A stretch of DNA of 64,000 nt from contig NZ_NGFP01000015.1 in NCBI RefSeq assembly GCF_002149035.1, positions 1-64,000 of the forward strand. The letters run 5' to 3'. This document shows positions 33,871-44,756 of the stretch, in pieces. The notes under the pieces were generated by a model. It saw only the letters and a program-made list of their open reading frames with translations, was not told the origin of the DNA and ran no database searches. The stretch's first letter is position 1; the number at the start of each line of letters is the position of its first letter. Position numbers and translations under genes: made by a program. Source of the DNA: Streptosporangium minutum. Its GTDB lineage: Bacteria > Actinomycetota > Actinomycetes > Streptosporangiales > Streptosporangiaceae.

Positions 33871-34188
33871 TCAGGTCAGCGACCCCTGGAGAGCGGACCG
33901 GATCGCCGTCAGCAACTGCCAGGGCTCACCGGACTCCCACGAACGGACGAGCCCCGCCACCTGCTCTCCGGGCTGGAAGTCGTCGAAGCCGTGCGGGCCG
34001 AAGCAGCCTGTCTCCACGAGAACGGTCACGAGCGGGTCGTCATCGCCGAGCGACCGGGTGTAGGCCGCCGCGTCGAGCAGGGCGAGCGCCGAGCGGGCGT
34101 TGCGGCCCCCGTCGCGGACCTCCACCCGGTCCAGCTTCCGCCTGCCCTCGGCACGCAGATATTCGGCCAGGGATTCGATCCTGCTCAT
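33871..34188 (-). CDS. Hypothetical protein, 105 residues
   Basis: I do not recognise a family. The product is mostly helical, with an N-terminal Arg/Glu-rich helix (SRIESLAEYLRAEGRRKLDR), a middle segment GDDDPLVTVLVETGCFGPHGFDDFQPGEQ and a C-terminal helix. It has no signal peptide or membrane segment. ATG 34188 is preceded by GGAGAGGGTC, a reasonable ribosome site, and third-position GC is normal, so the gene is probably real. It is divergent from the carbonic anhydrase gene, separated by about 165 bp. Confidence 0.65.
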   Translation of the reverse strand: MSRIESLAEYLRAEGRRKLDRVEVRDGGRNARSALALLDAAAYTRSLGDDDPLVTVLVETGCFGPHGFDDFQPGEQVAGLVRSWESGEPWQLLTAIRSALQGSLT

Positions 34189-34354
34189 GACCCTCTCCAG
34201 ATTTCCGCGCTTTGCGTCACGACATCATCACCCATGGTGAAGGAGAAGTGTGGGATCTTCCCCAAGTCGAGCCGGACAGGCCCCCCGGCAGCTTTTCCGA
34301 AAAGAGCATGCAGGATCATAAATGCGTCGATTCCGCCGACCGAAAGGTGTTCAC

Positions 34355-34849
34355 GTGAGTGCCTTCGACGACCTGCTGGCCGCCAACAAGGAGTTCTCCA
34401 CCACCTTCACCGATGCCGCCCTGACCGGTAAGGCAGCACGCGGCCTGGCAGTGGTCACCTGCATGGACTCCCGGATCGATCCGCTGGGGGTGTTCGGCCT
34501 GAAGGCCGGCGACGCCAAGATCCTGCGCAACGCCGGCGCCCGGGTGACTGACGACGTGTTACGGACCCTCGTGCTGGCGGTCTACCTCCTGGGCGTGAAC
34601 CGGGTGCTGGTCATGCCGCACACCGACTGCGGCATGGCGAAAAGCACCGACGACGACGTGCACAAGCTCGCCGCGCAGCACGGCGTCGACACCCGGAGCC
34701 TGGACTTCCACACCGTCCCCGACCAGGATGCCGCCCTGCGCCATGATCTGACCCGCATCAGGACCAGCCCGTTCCTGCCGCCGGACCTGGCCATCGGGGG
34801 CGCCATCTACGACGTGCGCACCGGCAAGCTCATGCCGGTCGAGTTGTAG
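34355..34849 (+). CDS. Beta-class carbonic anhydrase
   Basis: A 164-residue zinc enzyme interconverting CO2 and bicarbonate. The zinc ligands are Cys36 in VTCMDSRID, His89 and Cys92 in MPHTDCGM, with the Asp38/Arg40 dyad in the first motif. Its short length and the GVFGLKAGDAKILRNAGARV segment place it with the small actinobacterial beta-enzymes such as Rv1284. GTG 34355 follows AAAGGTG; an upstream in-frame ATG at 34322 is less likely. It is cytoplasmic and may supply bicarbonate for carboxylases such as the one at 5509. Two hairpins follow the stop. Confidence 0.93.
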   Translation: MSAFDDLLAANKEFSTTFTDAALTGKAARGLAVVTCMDSRIDPLGVFGLKAGDAKILRNAGARVTDDVLRTLVLAVYLLGVNRVLVMPHTDCGMAKSTDDDVHKLAAQHGVDTRSLDFHTVPDQDAALRHDLTRIRTSPFLPPDLAIGGAIYDVRTGKLMPVEL

Positions 34850-34851
34850 CG

Positions 34852-34939
34852 GCCCGCCCGTCGCGGGGCGGGCGCACCGGAGAGCACGCCGAGCACGGGC
34901 CCCGGCCCGCGACCGGACCGGCTACACCGCCGGTCCGGT
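34852..34939 (+). terminator. Two consecutive hairpins after the carbonic anhydrase gene
   Basis: First: GCCCGCCC (34852-34859) with GGGCGGGC (34866-34873), loop 6, two bases after the stop. Second: ACCGGACCGGC (34912-34922) with GCCGGTCCGGT (34929-34939), loop 6. Both arms are exact. Together they make an efficient terminator. Confidence 0.75.
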
Positions 34940-35351
34940 GACGGGGCAGACCGGCCGTCACCTGTGACCGGGTCGGCGGCGCCAGGGGGCAGCGCGACCG
35001 CAGACGTCGTCCCTGCCCGGAGGCTGCCGCCCGCCGGCCCGGCTCAACCGGTGGCGGCTGCCGTACGGCTCAGCCGTCGGTGCGGACGCGCCGTACCGGC
35101 AGGAGGCGGCCGTGAACGGTCAGGCGGGCGTCAGCGTGGGCCGTGAAGACCTCCGGTCGAACGGTGAAGACGGCATCCACCACATCCGGAGGCCTTCCTA
35201 CCGATCAGGTCCGACCGGCGACGACACCCGTGATCGACACGGCTAGGCCCGTTTTCCACACGTGCGACATCGTCGCAGGTCAGACTCTATGCAAGAGCCA
35301 ACGCTGCACGTAGTCTTCCCAGGTCGACGGGGGTTGCGTGCGGAGGCGGGG
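34940..35351. other. Gap between carbonic anhydrase and topoisomerase B genes
   Basis: About 410 bp with no supportable gene. Open frames here are short, lack ribosome sites and have no recognisable product. No strong hairpin was seen next to the topoisomerase stop at 35352. The stretch around 35230-35300 is slightly more AT-rich than its surroundings but has no clear promoter. Confidence 0.5.
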
Positions 35352-37424
<2,073 letters not shown>

Positions 37425-37663
37425 ACCCACTCCCACTCTGCTCGAACACGTGTGCGCAGCCTACCGTCCTTCCCGGCGCGGCGTGTACAAGCTTGCCATC
37501 CGGTAGCCAACAGTGTTACTTCCGGCGTGCTCGCCGTTACTTTCGGACACTTTCCGCTCTCGGCGTAGCGGGGGGTCGGTTGGGAACGTTCGCATCGGGT
37601 TAGATGTTCTCTCAAGTGACTGACGCCAGATCCTCCACAAGGGGATGACCTGAAAGGCGATAC

Positions 37664-37894
37664 GTGACTGGAACCCTCGCCCCCGCCAAGCAGCTGACGG
37701 CCACGGACCGCTGTGACCGGTGTGGCGCCCAGGCCTACATCCGCGCAACCTTGCCCGTAGGTGGGGAGCTGCTCTTCTGCGCCCACCACGGGCGGCAGCA
37801 CGTAGCTGTGCTGAGAGCCAAGGGCGCCGACATCCAGGACGAGTCGGCACGCCTCAGCGACACCCCTGCAACCGCGAACAATGACGAACGGTAG
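37664..37894 (+). CDS. DUF7455 family small zinc-ribbon-like protein
   Basis: A 76-residue actinobacterial protein with CDRCGAQAYIRA and FCAHHGRQH, i.e. CxxC and CxHH pairs likely to bind one zinc ion. The family usually lies near parE and the principal sigma factor gene, as here. Function unknown; a nucleic-acid or protein-binding zinc module is inferred. GTG 37664 follows GAAAGGCG. A TTGGGA (37580) and TAGATG (37601) pair upstream is a weak promoter candidate in the 239-bp divergent gap with parE. Confidence 0.88.
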   Translation: MTGTLAPAKQLTATDRCDRCGAQAYIRATLPVGGELLFCAHHGRQHVAVLRAKGADIQDESARLSDTPATANNDER

Positions 37895-37897
37895 GAA

Positions 37898-38626
37898 TCA
37901 CCGGACCCGGTAGTGATATCGGCCCGACACCGTGAAGCCCTGTTGCTCGTAGAGCGACCGGGCCGCGGCGTTCGATTCCACCACGACCAAATATGCCTTC
38001 CGTGTGCCCTGCTCCCGCGCATGTGAGAGCAGGGCACGCAATATCTCTCGGCCATGGCCCTGGCGCCGCGCGTGCGGCACCACCGCCATGGAGTAGATCC
38101 CGAACCATTCTCCCTGCTTGACGCCCCGCCCGACGGCCTGGCGTCCCAGCGAGGCGTACACAGCGGGCACGCCGGTGAGGATCCGCGCGGCCGTCGCCAA
38201 GCCCTCGTCACCGAATCTCCCGTCCACGCTCCACCAGGTGTCCAGCCACGCCTGTGACGGCGTCTGCGCGAGCTCGACCCCTTCCGCTGCCGGTACGGCG
38301 CGCGCCAGCGGCGCCGTCATCACCAGTGTGGGGTCCACCATCCGATAATCACGCGCCCGCAGCGCCTCGTCCAGCCCGGGAGTCGCGCCTCCGCCCATGG
38401 AGAACACGCTCGGCAGCCCCCGGTCGGCGTAGAACTTCTCGGCCTCGGCGATGGCCGCCTCCAGATCCTCCGGCTCCCCCAGCGGCAGCACCGAGTTGGC
38501 CCGCTTGGTCACCCCGTCCATGGCACGCAGCACCCATCCCCCCGTATCCACCCGGTCGGCGGCGGGCCATGCCTGATCGACAAGACGGGCGAAGACTTCA
38601 TCGTTCACAGCCGTGGATCCGTTCAT
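37898..38626 (-). CDS. GNAT-family N-acetyltransferase (242 residues)
   Basis: The N-terminal half (about 1-110) resembles the degenerate GNAT-like domain of two-domain acetyltransferases (AWPAADRVDTGGWVLRAMDGVTKRANSV). The C-terminal half has the functional core: YSMAVVPHARRQGHGREILRALL (acetyl-CoA loop RRQGHGR, about residues 187-193) and YLVVVESNAAARSLYEQQGF. It probably acetylates an amine on a metabolite or protein; the substrate is unknown. ATG 38626 is used; GTG 38608 is a shorter option. It is convergent with DUF7455 (3 bp between stops) and divergent from yaaA. Confidence 0.87.
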   Translation of the reverse strand: MNGSTAVNDEVFARLVDQAWPAADRVDTGGWVLRAMDGVTKRANSVLPLGEPEDLEAAIAEAEKFYADRGLPSVFSMGGGATPGLDEALRARDYRMVDPTLVMTAPLARAVPAAEGVELAQTPSQAWLDTWWSVDGRFGDEGLATAARILTGVPAVYASLGRQAVGRGVKQGEWFGIYSMAVVPHARRQGHGREILRALLSHAREQGTRKAYLVVVESNAAARSLYEQQGFTVSGRYHYRVR

Positions 38627-38665
38627 AGCCGTGGAGCCTAGCCACCGTCCGTCGCACTACCCTCG

Positions 38666-39412
38666 GTGACTGTGCTGATTCTGCTGCCGCCGTCGGAGGG
38701 GAAGGCCGAGCTGGGCAACGGCCCCGCTCTTGAGCTGTCCCGGCTGAGTTTCCCGTCCCTGAACGCCTCCCGGGAGGTCGTCCTGGAGGCGCTCGCCGCG
38801 CTCTGCGCGAGATCCGGGGCGCAGACCGTGCTCGGACTGTCGCAGGGACAGCTGGGCGAGATCGGCAAGAACCGGGATCTGCGGGGGGCACCCACCCTGA
38901 CGGCCGCCGAGCTCTACACCGGGGTGCTCTACGACCATCTCGGCCTGGCCTCACTGTCTTCCGGGGCGGCCGGGCGCGCGGCGGAGAGCCTCGTGATCTT
39001 CTCCGGTCTCTGGGGTCTGCTGCGGATCGGCGACCGGGTGCCGCCGTACCGCCTGTCCATGGGCGTGAAGCTGCCGCCGCTGGGCGGACTGGGCGCCTAC
39101 TGGCGCCGGTCCGTCACCCCGGTTCTCGACGCCGAACCCGGCCTGGTGGTGGACATGCGCTCCAGCACCTACGCGACGGCCTGGCAGCCCGGCGGCCGGG
39201 CCGTGGCCGTACGGGTGCTCAAGGACGGCAAGGTCGTCAGCCACATGGCCAAGGCCACCCGGGGAGTGATCGCCCGTTCCCTCCTGGAGGGAGACTGCGA
39301 CCCGCAGACCCCGGAGGAGCTGGTCAAGGTCCTGGACAGCCTCGGCCACACCGTCGCCCTCGGCCAGGCCCCCACGGGCAGGCGGTCATGGACTCTCGAC
39401 GTCACGGTGTGA
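38666..39412 (+). CDS. yaaA: YaaA/DUF328-family peroxide stress protein
   Basis: The 248-residue product begins with LILLPPSEGKAELGNG and contains GLWGLLRIGDRVPPYRLSMG, both signatures of YaaA. In Escherichia coli YaaA lowers free iron and protects DNA and proteins from peroxide damage. The related fold binds DNA through a helix-hairpin-helix. GTG 38666 is taken; GTG 38672, giving the family-typical start LILLPPSEGK after one residue, is equally likely. Neither has a good ribosome site. Divergent from the GNAT gene by 39 bp. Confidence 0.88.
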   Translation: MTVLILLPPSEGKAELGNGPALELSRLSFPSLNASREVVLEALAALCARSGAQTVLGLSQGQLGEIGKNRDLRGAPTLTAAELYTGVLYDHLGLASLSSGAAGRAAESLVIFSGLWGLLRIGDRVPPYRLSMGVKLPPLGGLGAYWRRSVTPVLDAEPGLVVDMRSSTYATAWQPGGRAVAVRVLKDGKVVSHMAKATRGVIARSLLEGDCDPQTPEELVKVLDSLGHTVALGQAPTGRRSWTLDVTV

Positions 39413-39444
39413 CCCGCGACCACGTCGCAGCATCCGGCACGGTG

Positions 39445-39478
39445 CGACCTGCGGCGCGTCACGACCTGCGGCGCGTCA
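39445..39478. repeat. Two 17-bp tandem copies in the yaaA/sigma-factor gap
   Basis: CGACCTGCGGCGCGTCA occurs twice in direct tandem (39445-39461 and 39462-39478). Diverged relatives (CATCCGGCACG, CGCGTCACG) spread over 39420-39540. The 246-bp gap between convergent genes has no coding sequence apart from these degenerate repeats and the sigma-factor terminator. Confidence 0.65.
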
Positions 39479-39618
39479 CGACATCCGGCACGCTGTGATC
39501 CGCGGCCGCGTCACGGCATCCGGCAGGCCCTTGCCGGCCGCGTCGCGACACGCCGCGGGACAGCGCCGGGACGTCGCGTCCGGCCGGGAGCCCGGCCTCT
39601 CCTCCTCCAACGACGCAG

Positions 39619-39644
39619 GGCCCGCGCCGGATGGCACGGGCCCT
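39619..39644 (-). terminator. Hairpin after the principal sigma-factor gene
   Basis: GGGCCCG (39619-39625) pairs with CGGGCCC (39638-39644), loop 12, placed 15 bp beyond the sigma-factor stop on its strand. It probably ends this transcript. Confidence 0.6.
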
Positions 39645-39658
39645 CGCCGGAAGAGACC

Positions 39659-41296
39659 TCAGTCCAGGTAGTCGCGCAGGACCTGGGACCGGGACGGGTG
39701 GCGGAGCTTGGACATGGTCTTGGACTCGATCTGCCGGATGCGCTCGCGCGTCACCCCGTAGACCTTGCCGATCTCGTCCAGCGTCTTCGGCTGACCGTCG
39801 GTGAGACCGAAACGCATCGAGACCACGCCCGCCTCACGCTCGGACAAGGTGTCCAGAACGGAGTGGAGCTGCTCCTGCAGGAGCGTGAAACTGACCGCGT
39901 CGGCCGGGACGATCGCCTCGGAGTCCTCGATGAGGTCACCGAACTCGCTGTCGCCCTCCTCACCCAGCGGGGTGTGCAGGGAGATCGGCTCACGACCGTA
40001 CTTCTGGACCTCGACGACCTTCTCAGGGGTCATGTCGAGCTCGCGCGCCAACTCCTCGGGAGTGGGCTCACGGCCGAGGTCCTGCAGCATCTGCCGCTGG
40101 ACCCGGGCGAGCTTGTTGATCACTTCGACCATGTGGACCGGGATGCGGATGGTCCGCGCCTGGTCGGCCATGGCGCGGGTGATCGCCTGCCGGATCCACC
40201 ACGTGGCGTAGGTGGAGAACTTGTAACCCTTGGTGTAGTCGAACTTCTCGACCGCACGGATCAGGCCCAGGTTGCCCTCCTGGATCAGGTCCAGGAAGAG
40301 CATGCCGCGGCCGGTGTAGCGCTTGGCCAGCGAGACCACCAGACGGAGGTTGGCCTCCAGCAGGTGGTTCTTGGCCCGGCGGCCGTCCTCGGCGATCCAT
40401 TCGAGTTCGGCGCGGACGTCCACCGGAAGCTTGTCCCCGTCGGTGCCGAGCTGCTCCTCGGCGAACAGACCTGCCTCGATGCGCTTGGCGAGCTCGACCT
40501 CCTGCTCGGCGTTGAGCAGGGGGACCTTGCCGATCTGCTTGAGGTAGTCCTTGACCGGGTCGGCCGTGGCGCCGGCGGCGGCGACCTGCGGCACGGGGGC
40601 GTCGTCGTCGTCGTCGGAGAGGATGAGGACCTCGTCCTCGTTCTGCTCGACGGCCTCGACCTTCGGCTCCTCTTCGGTCTCGGTCTCGGTCTCAGCCTCG
40701 ACTTCGACCTCGACTTCCGTCTCGACCTCCACCTCGAGGTCGAAGTCCTCGATCTCGACGTCGTCCTCGAGCTCGATGACCTCGTCGTCCTCGCCGCCGG
40801 CCGTCTTGGGCTTGGGCTCGGACTTGGCCGCGAGTGCGGGCCCCTCGGGTCCGGCCTTCTTCGGCGGCGGTCCGGGGATCGGCTTCTTGGCAGCCGGGGC
40901 GACCTTCTTGGCGGGAGCCGTCGGCTTCTTGGCCGCGGGCGTGGGCTCGGAGCCGCCGACGACCGCGGTGACGGTCTCCGGCTGCTCCTTGGCCGCCGCG
41001 GCGGTCTTGGTCTTTTTGACTGTGGCGGGAGCGGCGGGGGTACGGCGCTTGGTCGAAGTCCGAGACTTCTTGGGAGCCGCGGAGTCCTCAGCAGTCAGTC
41101 GTACGGTGATGCCCTCTTTGCTGAGGCTGCGCAGGATTCCAGCGACCTGCGCCATCGGAATGTCCGCTTCCTCGACGGCCTTGCGGACATCCTCGGACTC
41201 GAGGAACCCCTGCGAGCGCCCCCGCTCCATCAGCTGCTGAATGACGGGCTCGTTCAGCTCGGATGGCTTCGAGCGAGTCGAACTTGCAGGCGACAC
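39659..41296 (-). CDS. rpoD: Principal RNA polymerase sigma factor (RpoD/HrdB/SigA)
   Basis: The 545-residue group 1 sigma factor directs housekeeping transcription. Region 1.2 starts at [17 protein letters not shown] (about 242). Regions 2.1-2.4 run through [20 protein letters not shown] and [16 protein letters not shown]. Region 3 contains [14 protein letters not shown]. Region 4.2 is [20 protein letters not shown]. The N-terminal extension is unusual in composition: Lys/Ala/Pro-rich (about 73-165), then a Glu/Val and Glu/Thr-rich acidic block (about 168-232), as in HrdB-type proteins. GTG 41296 follows AGAGG. A Streptomyces hrdB lies in the same parC/parE neighbourhood. Confidence 0.95.
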   Translation of the reverse strand: MSPASSTRSKPSELNEPVIQQLMERGRSQGFLESEDVRKAVEEADIPMAQVAGILRSLSKEGITVRLTAEDSAAPKKSRTSTKRRTPAAPATVKKTKTAAAAKEQPETVTAVVGGSEPTPAAKKPTAPAKKVAPAAKKPIPGPPPKKAGPEGPALAAKSEPKPKTAGGEDDEVIELEDDVEIEDFDLEVEVETEVEVEVEAETETETEEEPKVEAVEQNEDEVLILSDDDDDAPVPQVAAAGATADPVKDYLKQIGKVPLLNAEQEVELAKRIEAGLFAEEQLGTDGDKLPVDVRAELEWIAEDGRRAKNHLLEANLRLVVSLAKRYTGRGMLFLDLIQEGNLGLIRAVEKFDYTKGYKFSTYATWWIRQAITRAMADQARTIRIPVHMVEVINKLARVQRQMLQDLGREPTPEELARELDMTPEKVVEVQKYGREPISLHTPLGEEGDSEFGDLIEDSEAIVPADAVSFTLLQEQLHSVLDTLSEREAGVVSMRFGLTDGQPKTLDEIGKVYGVTRERIRQIESKTMSKLRHPSRSQVLRDYLD

Positions 41297-41538
41297 GAAC
41301 ACCTCTCGAAGGAAAGCGTGACGAGAATGGACCCAGATGCCCACTAGGGGCAGATACCTCTAGTTGTCATGATGAACGAGGCCGCGAACCGCGACGCACC
41401 TGTCCAGCATTGTGGCACGACACCGTGATCCATACGGCCGCCTCCTGGCGGTTGCCCTCCACCCTAGGCCGACCAAGAGAGTAGTGCGTACGGAAGCGAG
41501 GCACCGATACCCGAAAGCAACCGTTATGACTGTTTCAT

Positions 41539-43632
41539 TCAGTCACTCTTCGTGGCCGGAGGAACGTGAATCGCCAGCACCGTGACGTCATCATCCTGCT
41601 CATACCCCGACAGCATCCGATCCACAAGGAAATCCAGCAACATATGCGGACTTCCCACGACTTCGGGCGGCGCTTCGGTCACAACAGAGCAAAGTTCGGC
41701 AAGTCCGGCATCCAGCCCACGCTTCCGGTTCTCCACCAGACCATCCGAATAAAGGACAGCGGTGTGCCCCGGTGGGACGCAGAACCGGAACTGCCTGCGG
41801 CTCGTCGGCCAGCCGAGCGGGGTGCCCGGCTCGCCGTCGCACAGCAGCGGCATGCCCTGCGGTGAGACCAGCAGGGGCGGCGGGTGACCGGCCAGCGCCA
41901 GCGTGCCCTCTCCCGTGCCGGGTTCGACGACCATGTAGGCGAGGGTGGTGACCTGCTCTTCCTCCTCTGTGGCCTCGAAGACCCGGTCCAGGCCGGTGAG
42001 GACCGCCGCGGGCGGCGGGTTGGTCAGTGCCAGGGCCCGCATGGCGTTGCGGATGCGGCCCATGCCGGCCGCGGCCTTGACGCCCTTGCCCATGACGTCG
42101 CCGACCACCGCGGCGACCCGGCCGTCCTGCAGGACGAACGCGTCGTACCAGTCTCCGCCGACCTGCACGTGGCGGCTGCCCGAACGGAAGCGCTGGGCCA
42201 GCACCAGGCCGCGCACCACCGGCAGGCGATCGGGCAGGAGGCTGCGCTGGAGCGTCTCGGCGGTGCGGTGCTCGCGCTCGAACAGGGTGGCGCGCTCCAC
42301 GGCCAGGGCGCACTGCCCGGCGAGCGCCTCCAGGAACACGCCGTCTTCCTGGGAGATCTTCTGCGGGCGGGTGAAGGAGAACCTCAGCGCGCCGAGCGCG
42401 CGTCCCGCGGCCAGCAGCGGCAGGCCCACCCAGGCCCGCTCGTCGCTGTGGTCGATGAAACCGGTGACGGCCTCGTCGTCGCCCCCGGCGTCCATGAGCT
42501 GGGAGCGCAGGCTGTCGGGCGATTCGGCGAAGACCGGACGGCGGCTGTTGACCGCCATGGTCATCACGCTGGAGTGCGACAGCGGGATCTCCTCGCCGGG
42601 CGCACCGGGAACATCGGGGATGCCGCCGCTGTTGACCAGCTTCAGCGCGGCCCGCTCGACGTCGAGCAGGGCCACCGCCGAGCGGTCGGCCGCCAGTGCC
42701 GTACGGCCCACGTCGATGATGACCTGGACGACCTGCTCGACGGTGAGCGCCTCGGCGAGCTGCGCCGTGGCGCCCTGCAGCCGCGCCGTACGCAGGGCGG
42801 CCGCGCCGAGCTGGTCGGTGAGCCGGCCGCGCATCTCCTCGGCCTCACGCTGGGGGGTGACGTCGGTGTTGGCGCCCACCCACTCGACCACCCGGCCGTG
42901 GCGGATGATCGGGACCGCGCGCACCTCGAAGTGGCGGTAACCGCTGGCCCGGGTGCGGACCCGGTAGTTCCACTCGAACATGGTCCGGCCGCGCAGCGCC
43001 TCGCGCCAGGCCTCCTCCGCGTGCGGCCGGTCGTCGGGATGGACGGCCTCCAGCCAGCCATGGGCGAGGTATTCCTCCAGGCCCTGGCCGGTGATGGCGC
43101 GCCACTGCGGCGCGTCCTCCACCACGGCCCCGGTCGGGGCGGTGATCCACACGAGCTGGGACTGGGCCTCGACCAGCGAGCGGTAGCGCTCCTCGCTGCG
43201 CCGCAGGTCCTCCTCGACCTGCCTGCTCTCGGTGATGTCCACGCCGACCAGGCAGACCGCGCGGAGCTCGCTCTTGTCGTCGTGGATCGGGGAGAACGTC
43301 AGCGACCAGTGACGGGTCTGCCCGTCGGCGGTGCGCACCCGGATCCGCTGGTCCGCCTCGGCCCCGGTCCCTTCGACGACGCCGCGGACCGACCCCTCCA
43401 CCAGCGCGGTGAGGTCGGCGGAGAGCAGCTCGCCCGGGGCCCGGCCGACCAGGCGCTCGACGGGGAGACCGACCACGTCGGCGAAGACCTCGTCGACCCG
43501 CTGGAAGCGGCCGTCGGGGTCGAAGAACGCGAAGGCGAACGGCGACTGCGACAACAGGCCCTGCAACAGGCCGGGGTCTGAGATGTCCACACCCGACTCC
43601 CGGGGACGGGGCACGGAGGTTTCGGCGCTCAT
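41539..43632 (-). CDS. PAS-PAS-GAF-SpoIIE (PP2C-type) serine phosphatase
   Basis: A 697-residue sensor phosphatase. Two PAS domains (about 25-135 and 145-262, each with an EWNYR or FDPDGRF-like core) and a GAF domain (about 290-440, FSFTRPQKISQEDGVFLEALAGQCALAVERA) lead to a SpoIIE/PP2C catalytic domain (about 465-690). The last has [26 protein letters not shown] and LYSDGLVE, holding the metal-binding aspartates. Such proteins dephosphorylate STAS anti-sigma-factor antagonists in response to light, redox or ligands. No partner anti-sigma or STAS gene is adjacent. ATG 43632 has GGAGGT upstream. It is a cytoplasmic protein. Confidence 0.9.
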   Translation of the reverse strand: MSAETSVPRPRESGVDISDPGLLQGLLSQSPFAFAFFDPDGRFQRVDEVFADVVGLPVERLVGRAPGELLSADLTALVEGSVRGVVEGTGAEADQRIRVRTADGQTRHWSLTFSPIHDDKSELRAVCLVGVDITESRQVEEDLRRSEERYRSLVEAQSQLVWITAPTGAVVEDAPQWRAITGQGLEEYLAHGWLEAVHPDDRPHAEEAWREALRGRTMFEWNYRVRTRASGYRHFEVRAVPIIRHGRVVEWVGANTDVTPQREAEEMRGRLTDQLGAAALRTARLQGATAQLAEALTVEQVVQVIIDVGRTALAADRSAVALLDVERAALKLVNSGGIPDVPGAPGEEIPLSHSSVMTMAVNSRRPVFAESPDSLRSQLMDAGGDDEAVTGFIDHSDERAWVGLPLLAAGRALGALRFSFTRPQKISQEDGVFLEALAGQCALAVERATLFEREHRTAETLQRSLLPDRLPVVRGLVLAQRFRSGSRHVQVGGDWYDAFVLQDGRVAAVVGDVMGKGVKAAAGMGRIRNAMRALALTNPPPAAVLTGLDRVFEATEEEEQVTTLAYMVVEPGTGEGTLALAGHPPPLLVSPQGMPLLCDGEPGTPLGWPTSRRQFRFCVPPGHTAVLYSDGLVENRKRGLDAGLAELCSVVTEAPPEVVGSPHMLLDFLVDRMLSGYEQDDDVTVLAIHVPPATKSD

Positions 43633-44375
43633 GGTCGGCACCTCCGTCGCGTGCCAGGGTCTCCCACGAGGCACATCTCCAAACTTGCGAATTGGCGTAG
43701 CGCAGCTCCGGGGGACCGGATCCTGCAGTACATCATCGGCGATGGGTGCGTGCGGACGGAAGCCCTGCCCGTGATGCGGTCAGCGCATCCCGCGAACCTC
43801 CCGGGTCCGAAGACCGGGATCCCCACGCTAACGCGCCGGCTCCCCGGCATGGGCGCCGTCCGACCGGCATTCCGCCGATCCCGAATGGTGGTGCCGTCTC
43901 CCACCGCGTCCGCCCCCCTCCGGGGGCCGCAGCGGCAGCCGCACCGCGGTGCGATCGGCCCGGTTCCGGACTCTTCCGACTGCTTCGCGTCCTCACCCCC
44001 GCCGACCTGCGCCGACCTGGGCTTGACGCCGCTCCCACTGCCCTCCCGGAACGCCGGCGTGATCATCGCCGACGCCTTCGAACGTATGCGGCCAGGACCC
44101 TAGCAGGATCAAGCCGGACCGTCCCGACAACTGCCCACCTCGCCTCCGTCAGCGTCCCAAGCAAGATCAGGCTACTGACTCGTTGGCGATTTGGCTGCCC
44201 CTTCGGGGACACTCGTTTACTCCCGGGTCGACAAATCGAGTCAGGGTTGGGGTCAGCTTCGCATGTCACCCATCCAAGGGTTGACACTCACGGGATAAGT
44301 TGTGGAATGAAAACGCACGTCCCCGCCGTCCATCCGGGGTGATGCCCCCCGGAAACCCGGAGGAATGCGACGCCC
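43633..44375. other. Long intergenic region with a possible structured leader
   Basis: This 743-bp gap separates the leftward phosphatase from a rightward small gene. Overlapping frames on both strands have no ribosome site or recognisable product. Between 44150 and 44310 it becomes less GC-rich. CTGACTCG (44175-44182) is the reverse complement of CGAGTCAG (44237-44244), with a CCCC-TTC-GGGG hairpin inside the spacer, so a structured RNA leader is possible. A TTGACA hexamer at 44281-44286 could be a -35 element about 90 bp before the small gene. Confidence 0.4.
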
Positions 44376-44618
44376 ATGCCCGCTCTCGCGATCCGCTTCA
44401 CCGGCGGCACAACGACGTTCCACGACCCGGTGAGCGCCCGTCTGACCGCCGAGTTCCTCACCGTCCCGCTCGGCACCGTGGCACGGTGCGTGGCCGACGT
44501 ACGGGCCTGCGCCGAGCATCTGGGGGTCGACGCGACGCCCGAGGTGATCGAACGTGTCGCCCGCGAGCATCTGCTCGCCCTCGTGAACTCCGCGCCGCCA
44601 CCGCGAAGTCCCCGGTAA
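44376..44618 (+). CDS. Small three-helix-bundle-type protein (80 residues)
   Basis: The helical C-terminal half (VPLGTVARCVADVRACAEHL ... EVIERVAREHLLAL) fits the three-helix-bundle dimerisation domain found in short actinobacterial proteins. The N-terminal 25 residues are polar (IRFTGGTTTFHDPVSARL). There is no known function and no membrane segment. ATG 44376 has GGAGGA upstream with slightly long spacing. It is followed after 135 bp by a conserved unknown gene; the two may share a promoter. Confidence 0.65.
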   Translation: MPALAIRFTGGTTTFHDPVSARLTAEFLTVPLGTVARCVADVRACAEHLGVDATPEVIERVAREHLLALVNSAPPPRSPR

Positions 44619-44681
44619 CATCGGGATCACCGGGCCGTGTTCCACGCACCGTTTGGCCCGGGAATGCGAGAAGGTTGGGAC

Positions 44682-44756
44682 GTGAGCGAGCGAAGCGAGC
44701 GAGCCAATCAGCGCGGCGGCACTGGGCTCATACGGCCGACGGAGGAGGCTGCTTGA
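44682..44756 (+). repeat. Dispersed GTGAGCGAGCGAAGCGAG-type repeat forming a 24-codon mini-ORF
   Basis: From GTG 44682 the sequence reads Ser-Glu-Arg-Ser-Glu-Arg-Ala-Asn-Gln-Arg-Gly-Gly and so on for 24 codons and stops at TGA 44754-44756. Its 3' end supplies GGAGGAGG (44741-44748), the ribosome site of the next gene, whose TTG start (44753) overlaps the stop as TTGA. Repeats beginning this way recur at gene starts in several actinomycete genomes (my recollection). A diverged relative may form the start of the PucR-type gene at 584. Confidence 0.65.

Noticed and set aside
39698-41347. 549-codon plus-strand frame opposite the sigma-factor gene
   Set aside because: Leu/Asp/Gly-rich translation of the antisense strand with no domain; the sigma factor is unambiguous.
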